Source of the DNA: Streptomyces lydicus
GTDB lineage: Bacteria; Actinomycetota; Actinomycetes; Streptomycetales; Streptomycetaceae
DNA length: 64,000 nucleotides
Direction: 5' to 3'
NCBI RefSeq assembly: GCF_001729485.1
Contig: NZ_CP017157.1
Span: 8,060,001-8,124,000, forward strand
Below, in pieces: positions 7,687 through 15,593 of this stretch (within the stretch, counting starts at the first letter, position 1; each line of letters opens with the position of its first letter). The position numbers and the translations under genes were made by a program. The notes under the pieces are model-generated. The model saw nothing but the letters and a program-made list of their open reading frames with translations, was not told the DNA's origin and did not search any database.

Positions 7687-7995
7687 TCAGCCGATGTTGT
7701 TCCCGAAGCTGACGGTGGCGTTGTCCTGGTCGATGGCCGTGAAGCCGGAGCCGTTCACACTCGCGGTGTTGTTCTGGTTGGAGGCACCGGCGCCGTTGGC
7801 GACCTGCTGCCCATTGGTCGCGTTGCCGTGGTTGGAGCCGCCGATGAGGACGCCCCCCTGGCTCGTCGACGCAGCGCTGGAGCCATCGTTCGCGAAGCCG
7901 CCGTTATCGGCCTGCGCCACACCGGAGAGCAACGCCACCGCGAAGGGCAGCGCGGCGGCTACGGCGAGGGCACGGGCAGTACGGGTGCTTGCCAT
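7687..7995 (-). CDS. Small secreted Asn/Gly/Ser-rich protein
   Basis: A 102-aa precursor with a clear Sec signal peptide (STRTARALAVAAALPFAVAL, cleavage after VAQA) and a mature part of about 72 residues. The mature part has almost no charge and is rich in N, G, S, T, A and Q, with spaced motifs such as NGQQVANG, SNQNNTASVNG and DQDNATVSFGNN. This spacing recalls curlin-type or other beta-solenoid/amyloid-forming segments; it lacks the chaplin and rodlin signatures. The start at 7995 has a strong GGAGG. A long structured leader precedes it (see 8105-8224). The function is unknown; a surface or envelope role is inferred. Confidence 0.8.
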   Translation of the reverse strand: MASTRTARALAVAAALPFAVALLSGVAQADNGGFANDGSSAASTSQGGVLIGGSNHGNATNGQQVANGAGASNQNNTASVNGSGFTAIDQDNATVSFGNNIG

Positions 7996-8104
7996 GTCTA
8001 TTCCTCCTACGGAACACAACTTCTGGATCTGCGGTGCTGGACCCGACCTGCCGGACCCGTCTGCTCGATCCCGCTCGACCCTGATCCGGATTGCATGAAC
8101 TCCG

Positions 8105-8224
8105 CTCACGCATCGGGTAGTTGGCCGACCACCGCGATGCTTTCTTCGACGTCGCGACCTCAGGATTGCCCACCGGATCCCCGGCGAACCCGTAGCGAAG
8201 GGGCGATTCCCCCGCAAGCATGAG
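8105..8224 (-). promoter_or_regulatory. Candidate c-di-AMP (ydaO-yuaA) riboswitch
   Basis: Read on the minus strand, the terminal helix pairs CUCAUGC (8224-8218) with GCGUGAG (8111-8105). Inside are, in order, GGGGAAUC (8212-8205), GGUGGGCAAUCC (8174-8163), a GAAGAAAGC segment and GUCGGCCAAC (8129-8120). Their order resembles the conserved GGGGAAcc, GGGUGAAUCc, GGAAG and GUCAGCUAAC blocks of the ydaO-yuaA class, and the 120-nt size fits. It is about 110 nt upstream of the secreted-protein start. In streptomycetes this class is known upstream of cell-wall-related secreted proteins such as Rpf. The match is by eye from memory, so class identity is tentative. Confidence 0.5.
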
Positions 8225-8424
8225 GAAGCCCGGGTAAACCCCGGTCGCCCCACCTCATCCCCCTGCCTCCCCGCCCCTCGCACCCCGACGGGTTCATCGC
8301 CCGCCGGAGCCCTCGGCCCGCAAGGGTCACGGACTCCCCCCGCCCGGCCCCGCACACCCGGCGCACGGACCACCCTCCGCACGCCCCCCTTCCCTTCGTC
8401 GAACATTCGTACGAAAATGGAGCC

Positions 8425-9366
8425 ATGGCCATGCACCGACGCCATGCCGAACCACCCGCCGCCCGCCGGTCCGATCCGCCCGCCGACGCCCCGGAACCAC
8501 CCGCCGCCCGTCCTGCCGAACCCCCGACCGACGCGCACGCCGCGGCGCTCGCCCACGCCCTGCGCGCCGCCGAGCACGGATACCCGGTCATCCCGCTGAC
8601 CCGCGGCAAGCTCCCCGCCATCCGTTCCCCGCACCGCGGCCACCCCGAGGTCCCGCCCTGCCGCGGCGGCTGCGGGCGCCCCGGACACGGCGTGCACGAC
8701 GCGAGCACCGACCCGCTCACGGTCCGCCGGCTGTTCGCCACCGCCCCCTGGGCGACGGGCTACGGCATCGCCTGCGGACGGGCCCCGCACCACCTCATCG
8801 GCCTCGACCTCGACACCAAGAACGGCGCCGACGGCGTCATCGCCCTGCGCTTCCTCGCCGAGGAGCACGGCTTCCCGATCCCGCAGACGGTCGTCGTCCG
8901 CACCCCGAGCGGCGGCTGCCACCTCTGGCTCACCGGCCCCCCGGCCCCGCCCGTCCCCAATTCGGCCGGCCGGCTCGCGCCCGGCATCGACGTACGCGGG
9001 GCGGGTGGCTACCTGGTCGGCCCCGGCTCGCTCACCACCCACGGCCGGTACGTCCTGGCCCCGGGCTGCGCCTCGCACCCCGCGCCGGCCCCGGCCGCCC
9101 TGCTCCACCTGCTCGCGGCCCCGCCCCCGACCGCCCACCGCGATCCCGCGCCCGGCGCCCCGCCCCAGCCCGCCGCCGCCCTCGTACGCTTTGTCCGCAC
9201 CGCTCCGGACGGTCAGCGCAACGCCCGCCTCTTCTGGGCCGCCTGCCGCGCGTACGAATCCGGGCTCGGCCGGGAACTCACCGAGCGCCTCACGGAGGCC
9301 GCTTGCCACACCGGCCTCTCGGAACAGGAGGCCCGCGCCACCATCGCCTCAGCAGCCCACCGCTGA
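8425..9366 (+). CDS. Bifunctional DNA primase/polymerase (Prim-Pol) domain protein
   Basis: A 313-aa protein with an N-terminal archaeo-eukaryotic primase-type domain, about residues 35-235. YPVIPLTRGKLPAI leads in, a Cys/His-rich CRGGCGRPGHGVHD loop follows, GIACGRAPHHLIGLDLDTKNG carries the DxD metal site, and PSGGCHLWLTG supplies the conserved histidine. The C-terminal about 70 residues resemble the short helical tail of actinobacterial Prim-Pol proteins. The start ATG 8425 has GGAG just upstream. No plasmid or phage genes surround it. It may synthesise primers in repair or on a lost element; the role is unproven. Confidence 0.8.
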   Translation: MAMHRRHAEPPAARRSDPPADAPEPPAARPAEPPTDAHAAALAHALRAAEHGYPVIPLTRGKLPAIRSPHRGHPEVPPCRGGCGRPGHGVHDASTDPLTVRRLFATAPWATGYGIACGRAPHHLIGLDLDTKNGADGVIALRFLAEEHGFPIPQTVVVRTPSGGCHLWLTGPPAPPVPNSAGRLAPGIDVRGAGGYLVGPGSLTTHGRYVLAPGCASHPAPAPAALLHLLAAPPPTAHRDPAPGAPPQPAAALVRFVRTAPDGQRNARLFWAACRAYESGLGRELTERLTEAACHTGLSEQEARATIASAAHR

Positions 9367-9453
9367 CGCATCCCCGACCACCTCACCGCCCGGTACGGCC
9401 CCGGACGACCGTGCCCGAGACCCCCACCGGCCCCACCGCCCCCTCACTCGCCC

Positions 9454-10248
9454 TTACGGGACTCGCCCCGACGGCTCACCCTTACGGGACTCACCCTTAC
9501 GTGCCTCGATCAGGAAACGCGTCGTGTGCGCCACGAAAGGCCCCCGCTCGCGGATCGCCGCGTCCAGCTCCCGCAGCCGGTCCCGGTACTGCTCAACGGT
9601 GAAACCGGGCACCATCCACACCACCTTCCGCAGGAAGTAGACGACCGCCCCGATGTCGAAGAACTCGGTCCGCAGCGACTCGAAGCGCAGGTCGACGACC
9701 TCCAGCCCGGCCTCCTCCGCGGCCCGCCGCGCATCCTCCGGGTGACGGGCCCGCCGCACGTGCTCCGGCTGCGGCCCCAGAAAGTACTCCACCAGCTCGA
9801 ACACGCTCGCCGGGCCCACCTGTTGGGACAGATACGTGCCGCCCGGCCGCAGCACCCTGGCGATCTCCTCCCACCACACGGTCACCGGGTGGCGGCTCGT
9901 CACCAGGTCGAAGGCCGCCGCACCGAACGGCAGCGGCGGCTCGTCCGCATCGGCCACCACCACCGCGCCGCGCGGGTGCAGCAGCGCCGTGGCCTTGGCG
10001 ACATTTGGCGGCCAGGACTCCGTGGCGACCATCAGCGGCGGCAGCTTCGCCGCACCGGCGAGCACCTCACCACCACCCGTCTGGATGTCCAGCGCCGCCG
10101 ACGCCCGCGCCAGGCGCTCACTCATCACCCGCTGATAGCCCCACGAGGGCCGCTGCTCGGTGGCCCGCCCCGCCAGCCACGAGAAGTCCCACCCCTCGAC
10201 CGATACGGCCTCGGCCTCGGCCACCAGTTCCTCGAAAGATCGCGTCAT
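9454..10248 (-). CDS. Class I SAM-dependent methyltransferase
   Basis: A 264-aa methyltransferase. Motif I is ALDIQTGGGE near residue 52, followed by the acidic VVVADADEPPLPFG and post-I region FDLVTSRHPVTVWWEE, then the LRPGGTYLSQQVG motif of the UbiE/Methyltransf_11 type. The substrate is unknown. The C-terminus ends in a short repeat (KGESRKGEPS). Its ATG overlaps the stop of the upstream acetyltransferase gene (ATGA), so the two are translationally coupled. Confidence 0.85.
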   Translation of the reverse strand: MTRSFEELVAEAEAVSVEGWDFSWLAGRATEQRPSWGYQRVMSERLARASAALDIQTGGGEVLAGAAKLPPLMVATESWPPNVAKATALLHPRGAVVVADADEPPLPFGAAAFDLVTSRHPVTVWWEEIARVLRPGGTYLSQQVGPASVFELVEYFLGPQPEHVRRARHPEDARRAAEEAGLEVVDLRFESLRTEFFDIGAVVYFLRKVVWMVPGFTVEQYRDRLRELDAAIRERGPFVAHTTRFLIEARKGESRKGEPSGRVP

Positions 10249-10781
10249 GCCCCCACACTCACCGGCCCCGACCCGCCCTGCCAGGGAATTACCTCACCCG
10301 GCTCGCCCACCGGGAAGGTGAACTCCGGCCGGTCCCACATCACGGCCGGGGGATTCGCCGGCACCGTTCCGCTCGGCCGGGCGCCCATGCTGCGGTAGAA
10401 CCCCTCGGCCGGCGGATGCGAGACCACGCGCACGCTTTCCACCCCGATACGCCGCGCCTCACCCCGCATGTGCTCGACCAGCCGGCGCCCGATGCCGCGC
10501 CCCTGCGCCTCGTCCGCAACAAACATCAAATCCAGCTCGGCCGGATCGGCAATCAAGGAATAAAACCCGAGCACCCGCCCCGTACGGAATTCAGCACCAG
10601 CGGATTCAGCATTCGAGGAATCCGTCTCCACCGCAACAAAAACCCGGTGCGCCTCGATATAGTCCGGCCCCACTCGATACCCGGAAACCATCGCCGCATA
10701 TCGCCCCTCGTACGCACCCGAGCTGCGCACCAAGCGGGTCAACCGCGCAGCATCACGTTCCTCGGCGCGGCGTATCACCAC
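10245..10781 (-). CDS. GNAT-family N-acetyltransferase
   Basis: A GNAT fold with VIRRAEERDAARLTRLVRSS at the N-terminus, the beta4 strand ELDLMFVADEAQGRGIGRRL containing the acetyl-CoA-binding Q/R-G-x-G motif, and the C-terminal FYRSMGARPSG. I chose GTG 10781 (178 aa) because GGGGGAGTT lies about 10 bases upstream. The longer frame begins at 10835 in lower-GC, probably non-coding sequence. It is coupled to the downstream methyltransferase by a 4-nt overlap. The acceptor substrate is unknown. Confidence 0.8.
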   Translation of the reverse strand: MVIRRAEERDAARLTRLVRSSGAYEGRYAAMVSGYRVGPDYIEAHRVFVAVETDSSNAESAGAEFRTGRVLGFYSLIADPAELDLMFVADEAQGRGIGRRLVEHMRGEARRIGVESVRVVSHPPAEGFYRSMGARPSGTVPANPPAVMWDRPEFTFPVGEPGEVIPWQGGSGPVSVGA

Positions 10782-10915
10782 CCCCGCCGAACTCCCCCGT
10801 CCATGAAATTCCCCCCGCCTTCGCCCTTTCCCCATTCCGCCCGCTCCCTTTCATTTTCAGTGCCGCACCACATCCCCCTCCCCCCTCCGACGATACCGCC
10901 GCCCCCGCATGACAG

Positions 10916-10946
10916 CCCCGCCACGCCCTGGCAGTGCGTGGCGGGG
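10916..10946 (-). terminator. Stem-loop terminator after the LysM gene
   Basis: CCCCGCCACGC at 10916-10926 pairs perfectly with 10936-10946 (11 bp, 9-nt loop). It starts 22 bp downstream of the LysM gene stop on the minus strand. There is no U-tract, as is common for terminators in this genus. Confidence 0.6.
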
Positions 10947-10967
10947 AACTCGCAGATTTCCGTGCGG

Positions 10968-11453
10968 TCAGTCAGATCCCCATTCCTCGGGTGAAGGTGC
11001 CGGAACCCGGAGCCGGTTCCAGGACGTCTGCCCCGGCCAACCGTCCGCGTCCGCCCCGGTGAACCCCAGCTGCCGCTGGAAGCAGGCGTACGCCTGCCGG
11101 TGCTTCTCGTTCCACCTGGGCCCGGGTCCGCTGAACCCGTAGGCGTCGCCGCAGCCCTCGTCGACGAGCCGCAGCCCCATGTGCAGGATGATGGGGCTTT
11201 CGGGGGGCGGCAGGGCCTTGAAGAACTGTGCACCGGGGAACGGCACGAGGTCCGGCTCCCCGGGGCCGGGCTGGGGAGCCGACGCCCGCCCGACGATGAG
11301 CCGCTGGCCGACCCGGATGATGTTCGGGTCCGGAATGTTGTTCCAGATCTGAAGCTGCTTCACAGTGGTGTGGAAGCGGGCGGCGATGGCGCCGAGCGTG
11401 TCGCCTTCCACAACGGTATAAATCTTGTCCTGTGTTGTCTGTTGAGTGCTCAT
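10968..11453 (-). CDS. LysM/peptidoglycan-binding domain protein
   Basis: A 161-aa protein with an N-terminal LysM domain, residues about 11-57 (YTVVEGDTLGAIAARFHTTV ending RVGQRLIVGR). A C-terminal peptidoglycan-binding module contains YACFQRQLGFTGADADGWPG and TSWNRLRVP, like those of streptomycete and phage lysins. It begins MSTQQTTQDK and has no signal peptide, and the upstream extension to 11573 does not supply one. It is therefore either exported by an unusual route or phage-derived. It is monocistronic, with a terminator at 10916-10946. The enzyme domain that would normally accompany these modules is missing. Confidence 0.8.
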   Translation of the reverse strand: MSTQQTTQDKIYTVVEGDTLGAIAARFHTTVKQLQIWNNIPDPNIIRVGQRLIVGRASAPQPGPGEPDLVPFPGAQFFKALPPPESPIILHMGLRLVDEGCGDAYGFSGPGPRWNEKHRQAYACFQRQLGFTGADADGWPGQTSWNRLRVPAPSPEEWGSD

Positions 11454-11576
11454 GCCACTCACGCTAGAAGGCTTTACCCACCTTCGCACGTTCTCGCAAA
11501 TGATCGAATTAATGACATCCGTGGAATGCGCTGGGCATATTCTAGACCCGCTCCACACCCACCGCACCCCCAATTA

Positions 11577-11628
11577 GTTGACCGGTCACTGAAACCCGCA
11601 TTATTGGTTGACCGGTCACTGAAACCCG
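11577..11628. promoter_or_regulatory. Two 22-bp direct repeats with TGACCGGTCA palindromes
   Basis: GTTGACCGGTCACTGAAACC plus CG occurs exactly at 11577-11598 and 11607-11628, giving a 30-bp period. Each copy contains the perfect 10-bp palindrome TGACCGGTCA. The repeats lie in an AT-richer gap about 125 bp upstream of the LysM gene start and 110 bp downstream of the protease gene. Paired palindromes at about three helical turns suggest cooperative binding of a TetR- or GntR-like regulator. The regulator is unknown. Confidence 0.6.
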
Positions 11629-11739
11629 GCGTCAACCAAAATTCCCGCCCCCGCCAAAAATGCACCACGAAATAATTGAACGAACCACGGCCGAAGAAGG
11701 GCTGGGTGGACCCCCCGCGCCCCTCCGCGGGACGGTCGG

Positions 11740-12630
11740 TCACACGCCCGTCGGCACACCCGCATTGAGCAGGATTTCGCGCGCCGGCAGGGCGGTGCTC
11801 TGCGCGGCGGTCAGCCCGGACGCCGCACGATGCGCGTCCACGATCCGCACCCCGGCCGCGTAGCCGGCGAAGTCCGGGAGCCCCACGGGCCGCTGCCCCA
11901 TACGCTCCGCGGTGGCGTCGCCCAGCACGTACGCGGTCAGGTTCCGCATCCCCGCCACGTCGATACCGGCGGTGATCTTGTCGTAGGCGCTGTCCAGCCC
12001 GGCGCCGCTCAGCGCCGTCGACCACGGCCCCATGGCCTGCTCGCCGGCCAGTTCCCGCACGAACACCTCGGCCAGCCCCTCGGCGACGACCTGTTCCCCC
12101 ACCGTGACGGCCGCCGGGTCCCAGGCGACGTTCGCGTAGCGCACATTGTGATGAAGCTCGTGCGCGGCGCCGTAGCCGATCTTCTTCAGGCTCGTCTCCG
12201 TGGGCCACATGACCAACTGGATCGCCCCCGGAATACCGCCCACCCCGAGATAGCCGGCGCTGCGCCGCGTCAGGTGGTCATCATCGGGATCACCGAGCAC
12301 CACCACGACGTGCACGGTCTCGGCATGCTTGATCCCGGGCACCGCTCCGCTGATCCGCTCCCACGCCCCGGCGAGGCACTCCTCGATCCGTTCCCACACC
12401 CCCGCGTCCCGCATCCGCCGCACCGCGGCCAGATACCGCGGGTCCTCCCGGTCCAGCGGGAATCCACTCCCCATCCGGTGCATCTGCACCAGATCGACCT
12501 CACCCATCACGGCCGCCAGCACGCCCTGCAGCGGCCCGAGCATCTCCCGCAGGGCACCGGGCCGCTCCGGCAACGGACGCTGCAGGAGGTCGACCATGGC
12601 GGACGCCGTGTCATGCACAACAATCTTCAT
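11740..12630 (-). CDS. DUF2268-type putative zinc metalloprotease
   Basis: A 296-aa protein. The AAHELHHNVR motif (HExxH, about residue 160) and the downstream EGLAEVFVREL (third ligand Glu) match gluzincin-like DUF2268 proteins, annotated as predicted Zn-dependent proteases. There is no signal peptide, so it should be cytoplasmic. The start ATG 12630 (MKIVVHDTASAM) was preferred to a TTG at 12669. It stands alone; substrate and role are unknown. Confidence 0.8.
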   Translation of the reverse strand: MKIVVHDTASAMVDLLQRPLPERPGALREMLGPLQGVLAAVMGEVDLVQMHRMGSGFPLDREDPRYLAAVRRMRDAGVWERIEECLAGAWERISGAVPGIKHAETVHVVVVLGDPDDDHLTRRSAGYLGVGGIPGAIQLVMWPTETSLKKIGYGAAHELHHNVRYANVAWDPAAVTVGEQVVAEGLAEVFVRELAGEQAMGPWSTALSGAGLDSAYDKITAGIDVAGMRNLTAYVLGDATAERMGQRPVGLPDFAGYAAGVRIVDAHRAASGLTAAQSTALPAREILLNAGVPTGV

Positions 12631-12771
12631 GCCCCGGGACCGTAAGCCCTCCTCCAACGGGAGGCTCAAGCCCCGCCTCCACGGGCGGCGTTGCCGGCAC
12701 CGCTACTGCCGGCCCGGAGGTCGGCCGGCCACCACCGTGTCGGTGCGGGGCCACCACGTCGGTGCGGGGAC

Positions 12772-13437
12772 TTACGGGTGGTACTTCTCCTCGACCGTCT
12801 CGGCAGCACCGGACTTGCGGTCCATGGTGACGCGGACGGTCACGCTGCTGGTCTTCGCGGCCGTCTCCAACTGGTCCACGGTGCACTTCGAGGTGCCGTA
12901 ACCGTCCTTGCCGATGGTCACGCGGCCGTCGGTGTCGGAGCAGATCGCGGCTGCGCCGAGGATCCGCGTGGCGTTGGCGACCAGGAATGCCTGGTCCGTG
13001 CCGCCGCCCTGGGGCTTGACGATCAGCTTGCCGGGCGCGAGGTACTCCAGCGTGCCGACGAGCGTGCGGTGGGCACCCGCGTGAGCGACGCCGCCCCCGG
13101 CGGAGGCGGACCCACCGCCGGCCCTGCCGGAGCCTGCGCCGGTGCCCGAACCGCCGCCGGCGGACGGCGCCTTGGCGGACTGGCCGCCGTTCCGGCCCTG
13201 CGTGCCGGAGTCGTCCGGGGCGGAGCCACCCGTGGGCCCGGTCGGTGCCGAGGGGTGCTGCGCGTCGGACGCGGCCGAGGAGCCCGCGGAGCCGGCGGCG
13301 CCCGCCGTCCCGTCGCCCTGCCCGCAAGCCGTGGTCCCCAGGCCCAGCGCCGCGGCGGCGACGACGGCGGCGGCGAGGCGGCGGCCGGCGCGGCCGCGGA
13401 AGCGGCGGGTGGCGGTGGTGGCGGTGGCGGTGTTCAT
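12772..13437 (-). CDS. Secreted lipoprotein-like protein of unknown function
   Basis: A 221-aa protein with a basic n-region (RRFRGRAGRR), a hydrophobic core and Cys38 in GTTACG. The -3 residue is Thr, so the lipobox is imperfect. A Gly/Ser/Ala-rich linker follows (residues about 40-118). The C-terminal folded domain, about residues 119-221, has two further cysteines (AICSDTD and SKCTVD). The ATG at 13437 has GGGAGAAA upstream. It is probably anchored to the outer face of the membrane; no family function is recognised. Confidence 0.7.
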   Translation of the reverse strand: MNTATATTATRRFRGRAGRRLAAAVVAAAALGLGTTACGQGDGTAGAAGSAGSSAASDAQHPSAPTGPTGGSAPDDSGTQGRNGGQSAKAPSAGGGSGTGAGSGRAGGGSASAGGGVAHAGAHRTLVGTLEYLAPGKLIVKPQGGGTDQAFLVANATRILGAAAICSDTDGRVTIGKDGYGTSKCTVDQLETAAKTSSVTVRVTMDRKSGAAETVEEKYHP

Positions 13438-13830
13438 CGTGTTTCTCCCGTTGCTGCGTTCGCTCGTCTCGCTCTCGGACGACCATCAGCCTCGAAGATC
13501 GAGTTGGCGTCCTGCTAACAGACGGCTAATGCGGCACAGCGGCGCACCACGGCACGCGCGCCCCCGCGCAGGCTCTCCGCAAGGCCGGCCGACCCACCTC
13601 CCCCACCACGATTCGTCCCCGAAAGATCAAGAACGCACCGACTCGCGAGTACCGCCACATCGGGACAAGATATTGCTTTACGGGGCACGAAAGGGGGGGG
13701 AAGCGGGGAAGCTCTGACAGAGCAGCTCGCCGGACCCCGGAGATCGCCCCGCGGACGGCCGCGACGGCCGCCGTGCCGCCTCCCGGAGCCCCGCCCCGGC
13801 ATCTGGCCGAACCAGCAGGAAGGCACCCCC
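13438..13830. other. Divergent intergenic region
   Basis: This 393-bp gap separates the lipoprotein-like gene (minus) from the baeRF gene (plus) and should hold both promoters. Two CTAA/TTAG elements near 13515-13530 and the AT-rich GATATTGCTTTAC at 13669-13681 are the only notable features. I see no convincing small gene. Confidence 0.5.
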
Positions 13831-14925
13831 ATGGACCCCGTGCTCAGCAGTGACGTGCTCGCCGAGCTGCGCCGGCCCCGCCCGTACCCTGCCGTCTCCC
13901 TCGTGATGCCGACGCACCGCCGCGAACCGGAGAACGCCCAGGACCCGGTACGCCTGCGCAACCTGGTCGCCGAAGCGGAGAAGGCCGTCCAGCGCGATCC
14001 CAACGTGTCCCGCGAGGGGCGCCTCAAGGTCCTCGACCAATTGCGCCGGGCCGTGGCGGAGGTCGATCTCGTCCACGCCGAGGACGGGCTCATCATCTAC
14101 GCGGCGCAGGGCGAACACCAGGTGTGGTCGGTGGCCCGCACCGTGCCGGAGCGCGTGGTCCTCGCCGACACCTACCTCACGCAGAACCTCGTCGCGGCCC
14201 AGGCCGCTGAGCAGCCCTATTGGGCACTGGCGGTGGCCGCCGACCGGGTCTCGCTGTGGAACGGCGAGCCGCAGCGCGCCGCCGAGCACACCCGTGACGG
14301 CTTCCCGCTCACCCGGAGCCTGGTGGATCCGGACGCAGAGCGAAAGGAACAGGTCGGCGACCTGCCCAGCACCTTCCAGGACGAGGCCACCCGACACTTC
14401 CTGCGCGAGGCGTACCAGAGGCTGCGGGCCGTCCTCGCCGCCGAACCCCGCCCCCTCTACGTGATCGGGTCGTCCGCCGCCCTGGCCCTCCTGGAGGACC
14501 TCGGGCCCCTCGGCCCGGACACCATGATCGTCGAGCGCGGCGGTCTCGCCGACGGACCGGCCGTCGCCGTGCGGGAGGCCGTCGATCCCCTGCGCACCGC
14601 GCGCGAGTCCGCGGCGACGTCCACGGTCGTCGCCGAGCTGGACATCGCCCACGGGCGGCACGAGTTCGCGGGCGGCATCGACGAGGTCTGGCAGGCCGTG
14701 AAGGAGGCGCGGGTGCGGCTGCTCGCCGTGGAGGACCACTACCAGACCGTCGTACGCGAGGAGGGCGGTCACCTGGAGCCCACGGACGCCGCCCGGTCCG
14801 GAGCACGCGATGACATGATCGACGAGATCGTCGAGCAGGCTCTGGAAGCCGGCACCGAGGTCCGCTTCGTACCCGACGGCACCCTCACCGACCAGGGCCG
14901 CATCGCAGGCGTACTGCGCTACTGA
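13831..14925 (+). CDS. baeRF-domain (bacterial archaeo-eukaryotic release factor) protein
   Basis: A 364-aa protein resembling the actinobacterial baeRF3-type family. YPAVSLVMPTHRREPEN is near the N-terminus. The middle has HQVWSVARTVPERVVLADTY and PYWALAVAADRVSLWNG, and the C-terminal eRF1-like region ends RFVPDGTLTDQGRIAGVLRY. The family is predicted to act on ribosomes, possibly in stalled-ribosome rescue or recycling, but has little experimental support. ATG 13831 follows AGGAAGG. It has no operon partner. Confidence 0.8.
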   Translation: MDPVLSSDVLAELRRPRPYPAVSLVMPTHRREPENAQDPVRLRNLVAEAEKAVQRDPNVSREGRLKVLDQLRRAVAEVDLVHAEDGLIIYAAQGEHQVWSVARTVPERVVLADTYLTQNLVAAQAAEQPYWALAVAADRVSLWNGEPQRAAEHTRDGFPLTRSLVDPDAERKEQVGDLPSTFQDEATRHFLREAYQRLRAVLAAEPRPLYVIGSSAALALLEDLGPLGPDTMIVERGGLADGPAVAVREAVDPLRTARESAATSTVVAELDIAHGRHEFAGGIDEVWQAVKEARVRLLAVEDHYQTVVREEGGHLEPTDAARSGARDDMIDEIVEQALEAGTEVRFVPDGTLTDQGRIAGVLRY

Positions 14926-15002
14926 CGCGCCCGCAGGCACAACAGGGCTGCTCCCCCAACCAAGACCAAGTAAGTAGGTAAGCCCGCTTCCGCCGTTTCG
15001 AA

Positions 15003-15593
15003 TTATCGGCCCGTGACGTCGAGTTCGACGTGCATGCCGGCGGCGTAGTGGCCGGGGAAGTTGCAGACGAGTTCGTAGCGCCCCGGGTGCAGCGTGAGCG
15101 TGACCCAGCCCGTCGTGCCCGGGGTGATGCCGTTGCCGCTGCCCGCGTGGCAGCTGCGAGAGGCTTCGCCCAGGCTGCCCGTCTCGCTGATCCGTCCGTC
15201 CGGCCCGGTGGGCCTGTCTCCCACGGACCGGCCCGCCGCCAGCGGGAGCACCAGGACTTCGTGGGTGAGGGCACCGTCGTTCCGCACCCGCAGCGAGACG
15301 GTCCCGGCCGGGACCGTGGCCGGGTGAACGGTCAGCCGCAGCATGGCCCTGGGGTGGCGACCAGGAGCGTGACTCATCGTGCCCGGAGCCGTGTCGGCCG
15401 CGGTCACGTCCACGGTGCGGCCCGGTAGAGCGGGCGCCGCGCAGCGTGCGGCCGGGACCGTCCGCCCCGGGGGACCTGGGGCGCGGTGGGGGCCGATGGT
15501 GGCGAGCAGGACGGTCGAGGCGATGCCCAGCACCACGGCTGCGGCTGCCCCGGCGATGACCAGCCACAGGGTCCGGCGACGTGGCGTGGTCAC
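15003..15593 (-). CDS. Membrane-anchored cupredoxin (blue copper-type) protein
   Basis: A 196-aa protein with an N-terminal membrane anchor (LWLVIAGAAAAVVLGIASTV) and an extracellular cupredoxin domain. The type-1 copper ligands are visible: His in LTHEVLVLPL, then Cys-x4-His-x4-Met in CNFPGHYAAGM near the C-terminus, resembling sulfocyanin-type proteins. It probably carries electrons or copper on the outer membrane face. Its GTG start overlaps the SHOCT gene stop (GTGA), so the two form an operon. Confidence 0.8.
   Translation of the reverse strand: MTTPRRRTLWLVIAGAAAAVVLGIASTVLLATIGPHRAPGPPGRTVPAARCAAPALPGRTVDVTAADTAPGTMSHAPGRHPRAMLRLTVHPATVPAGTVSLRVRNDGALTHEVLVLPLAAGRSVGDRPTGPDGRISETGSLGEASRSCHAGSGNGITPGTTGWVTLTLHPGRYELVCNFPGHYAAGMHVELDVTGR

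Noticed and set aside
8105..8224. Cobalamin riboswitch as an alternative
   Set aside because: The GGUGGGCAAUCC block is superficially similar, but the conserved B12 box is missing and the 3' GUCGGCCAAC block fits the ydaO class better.
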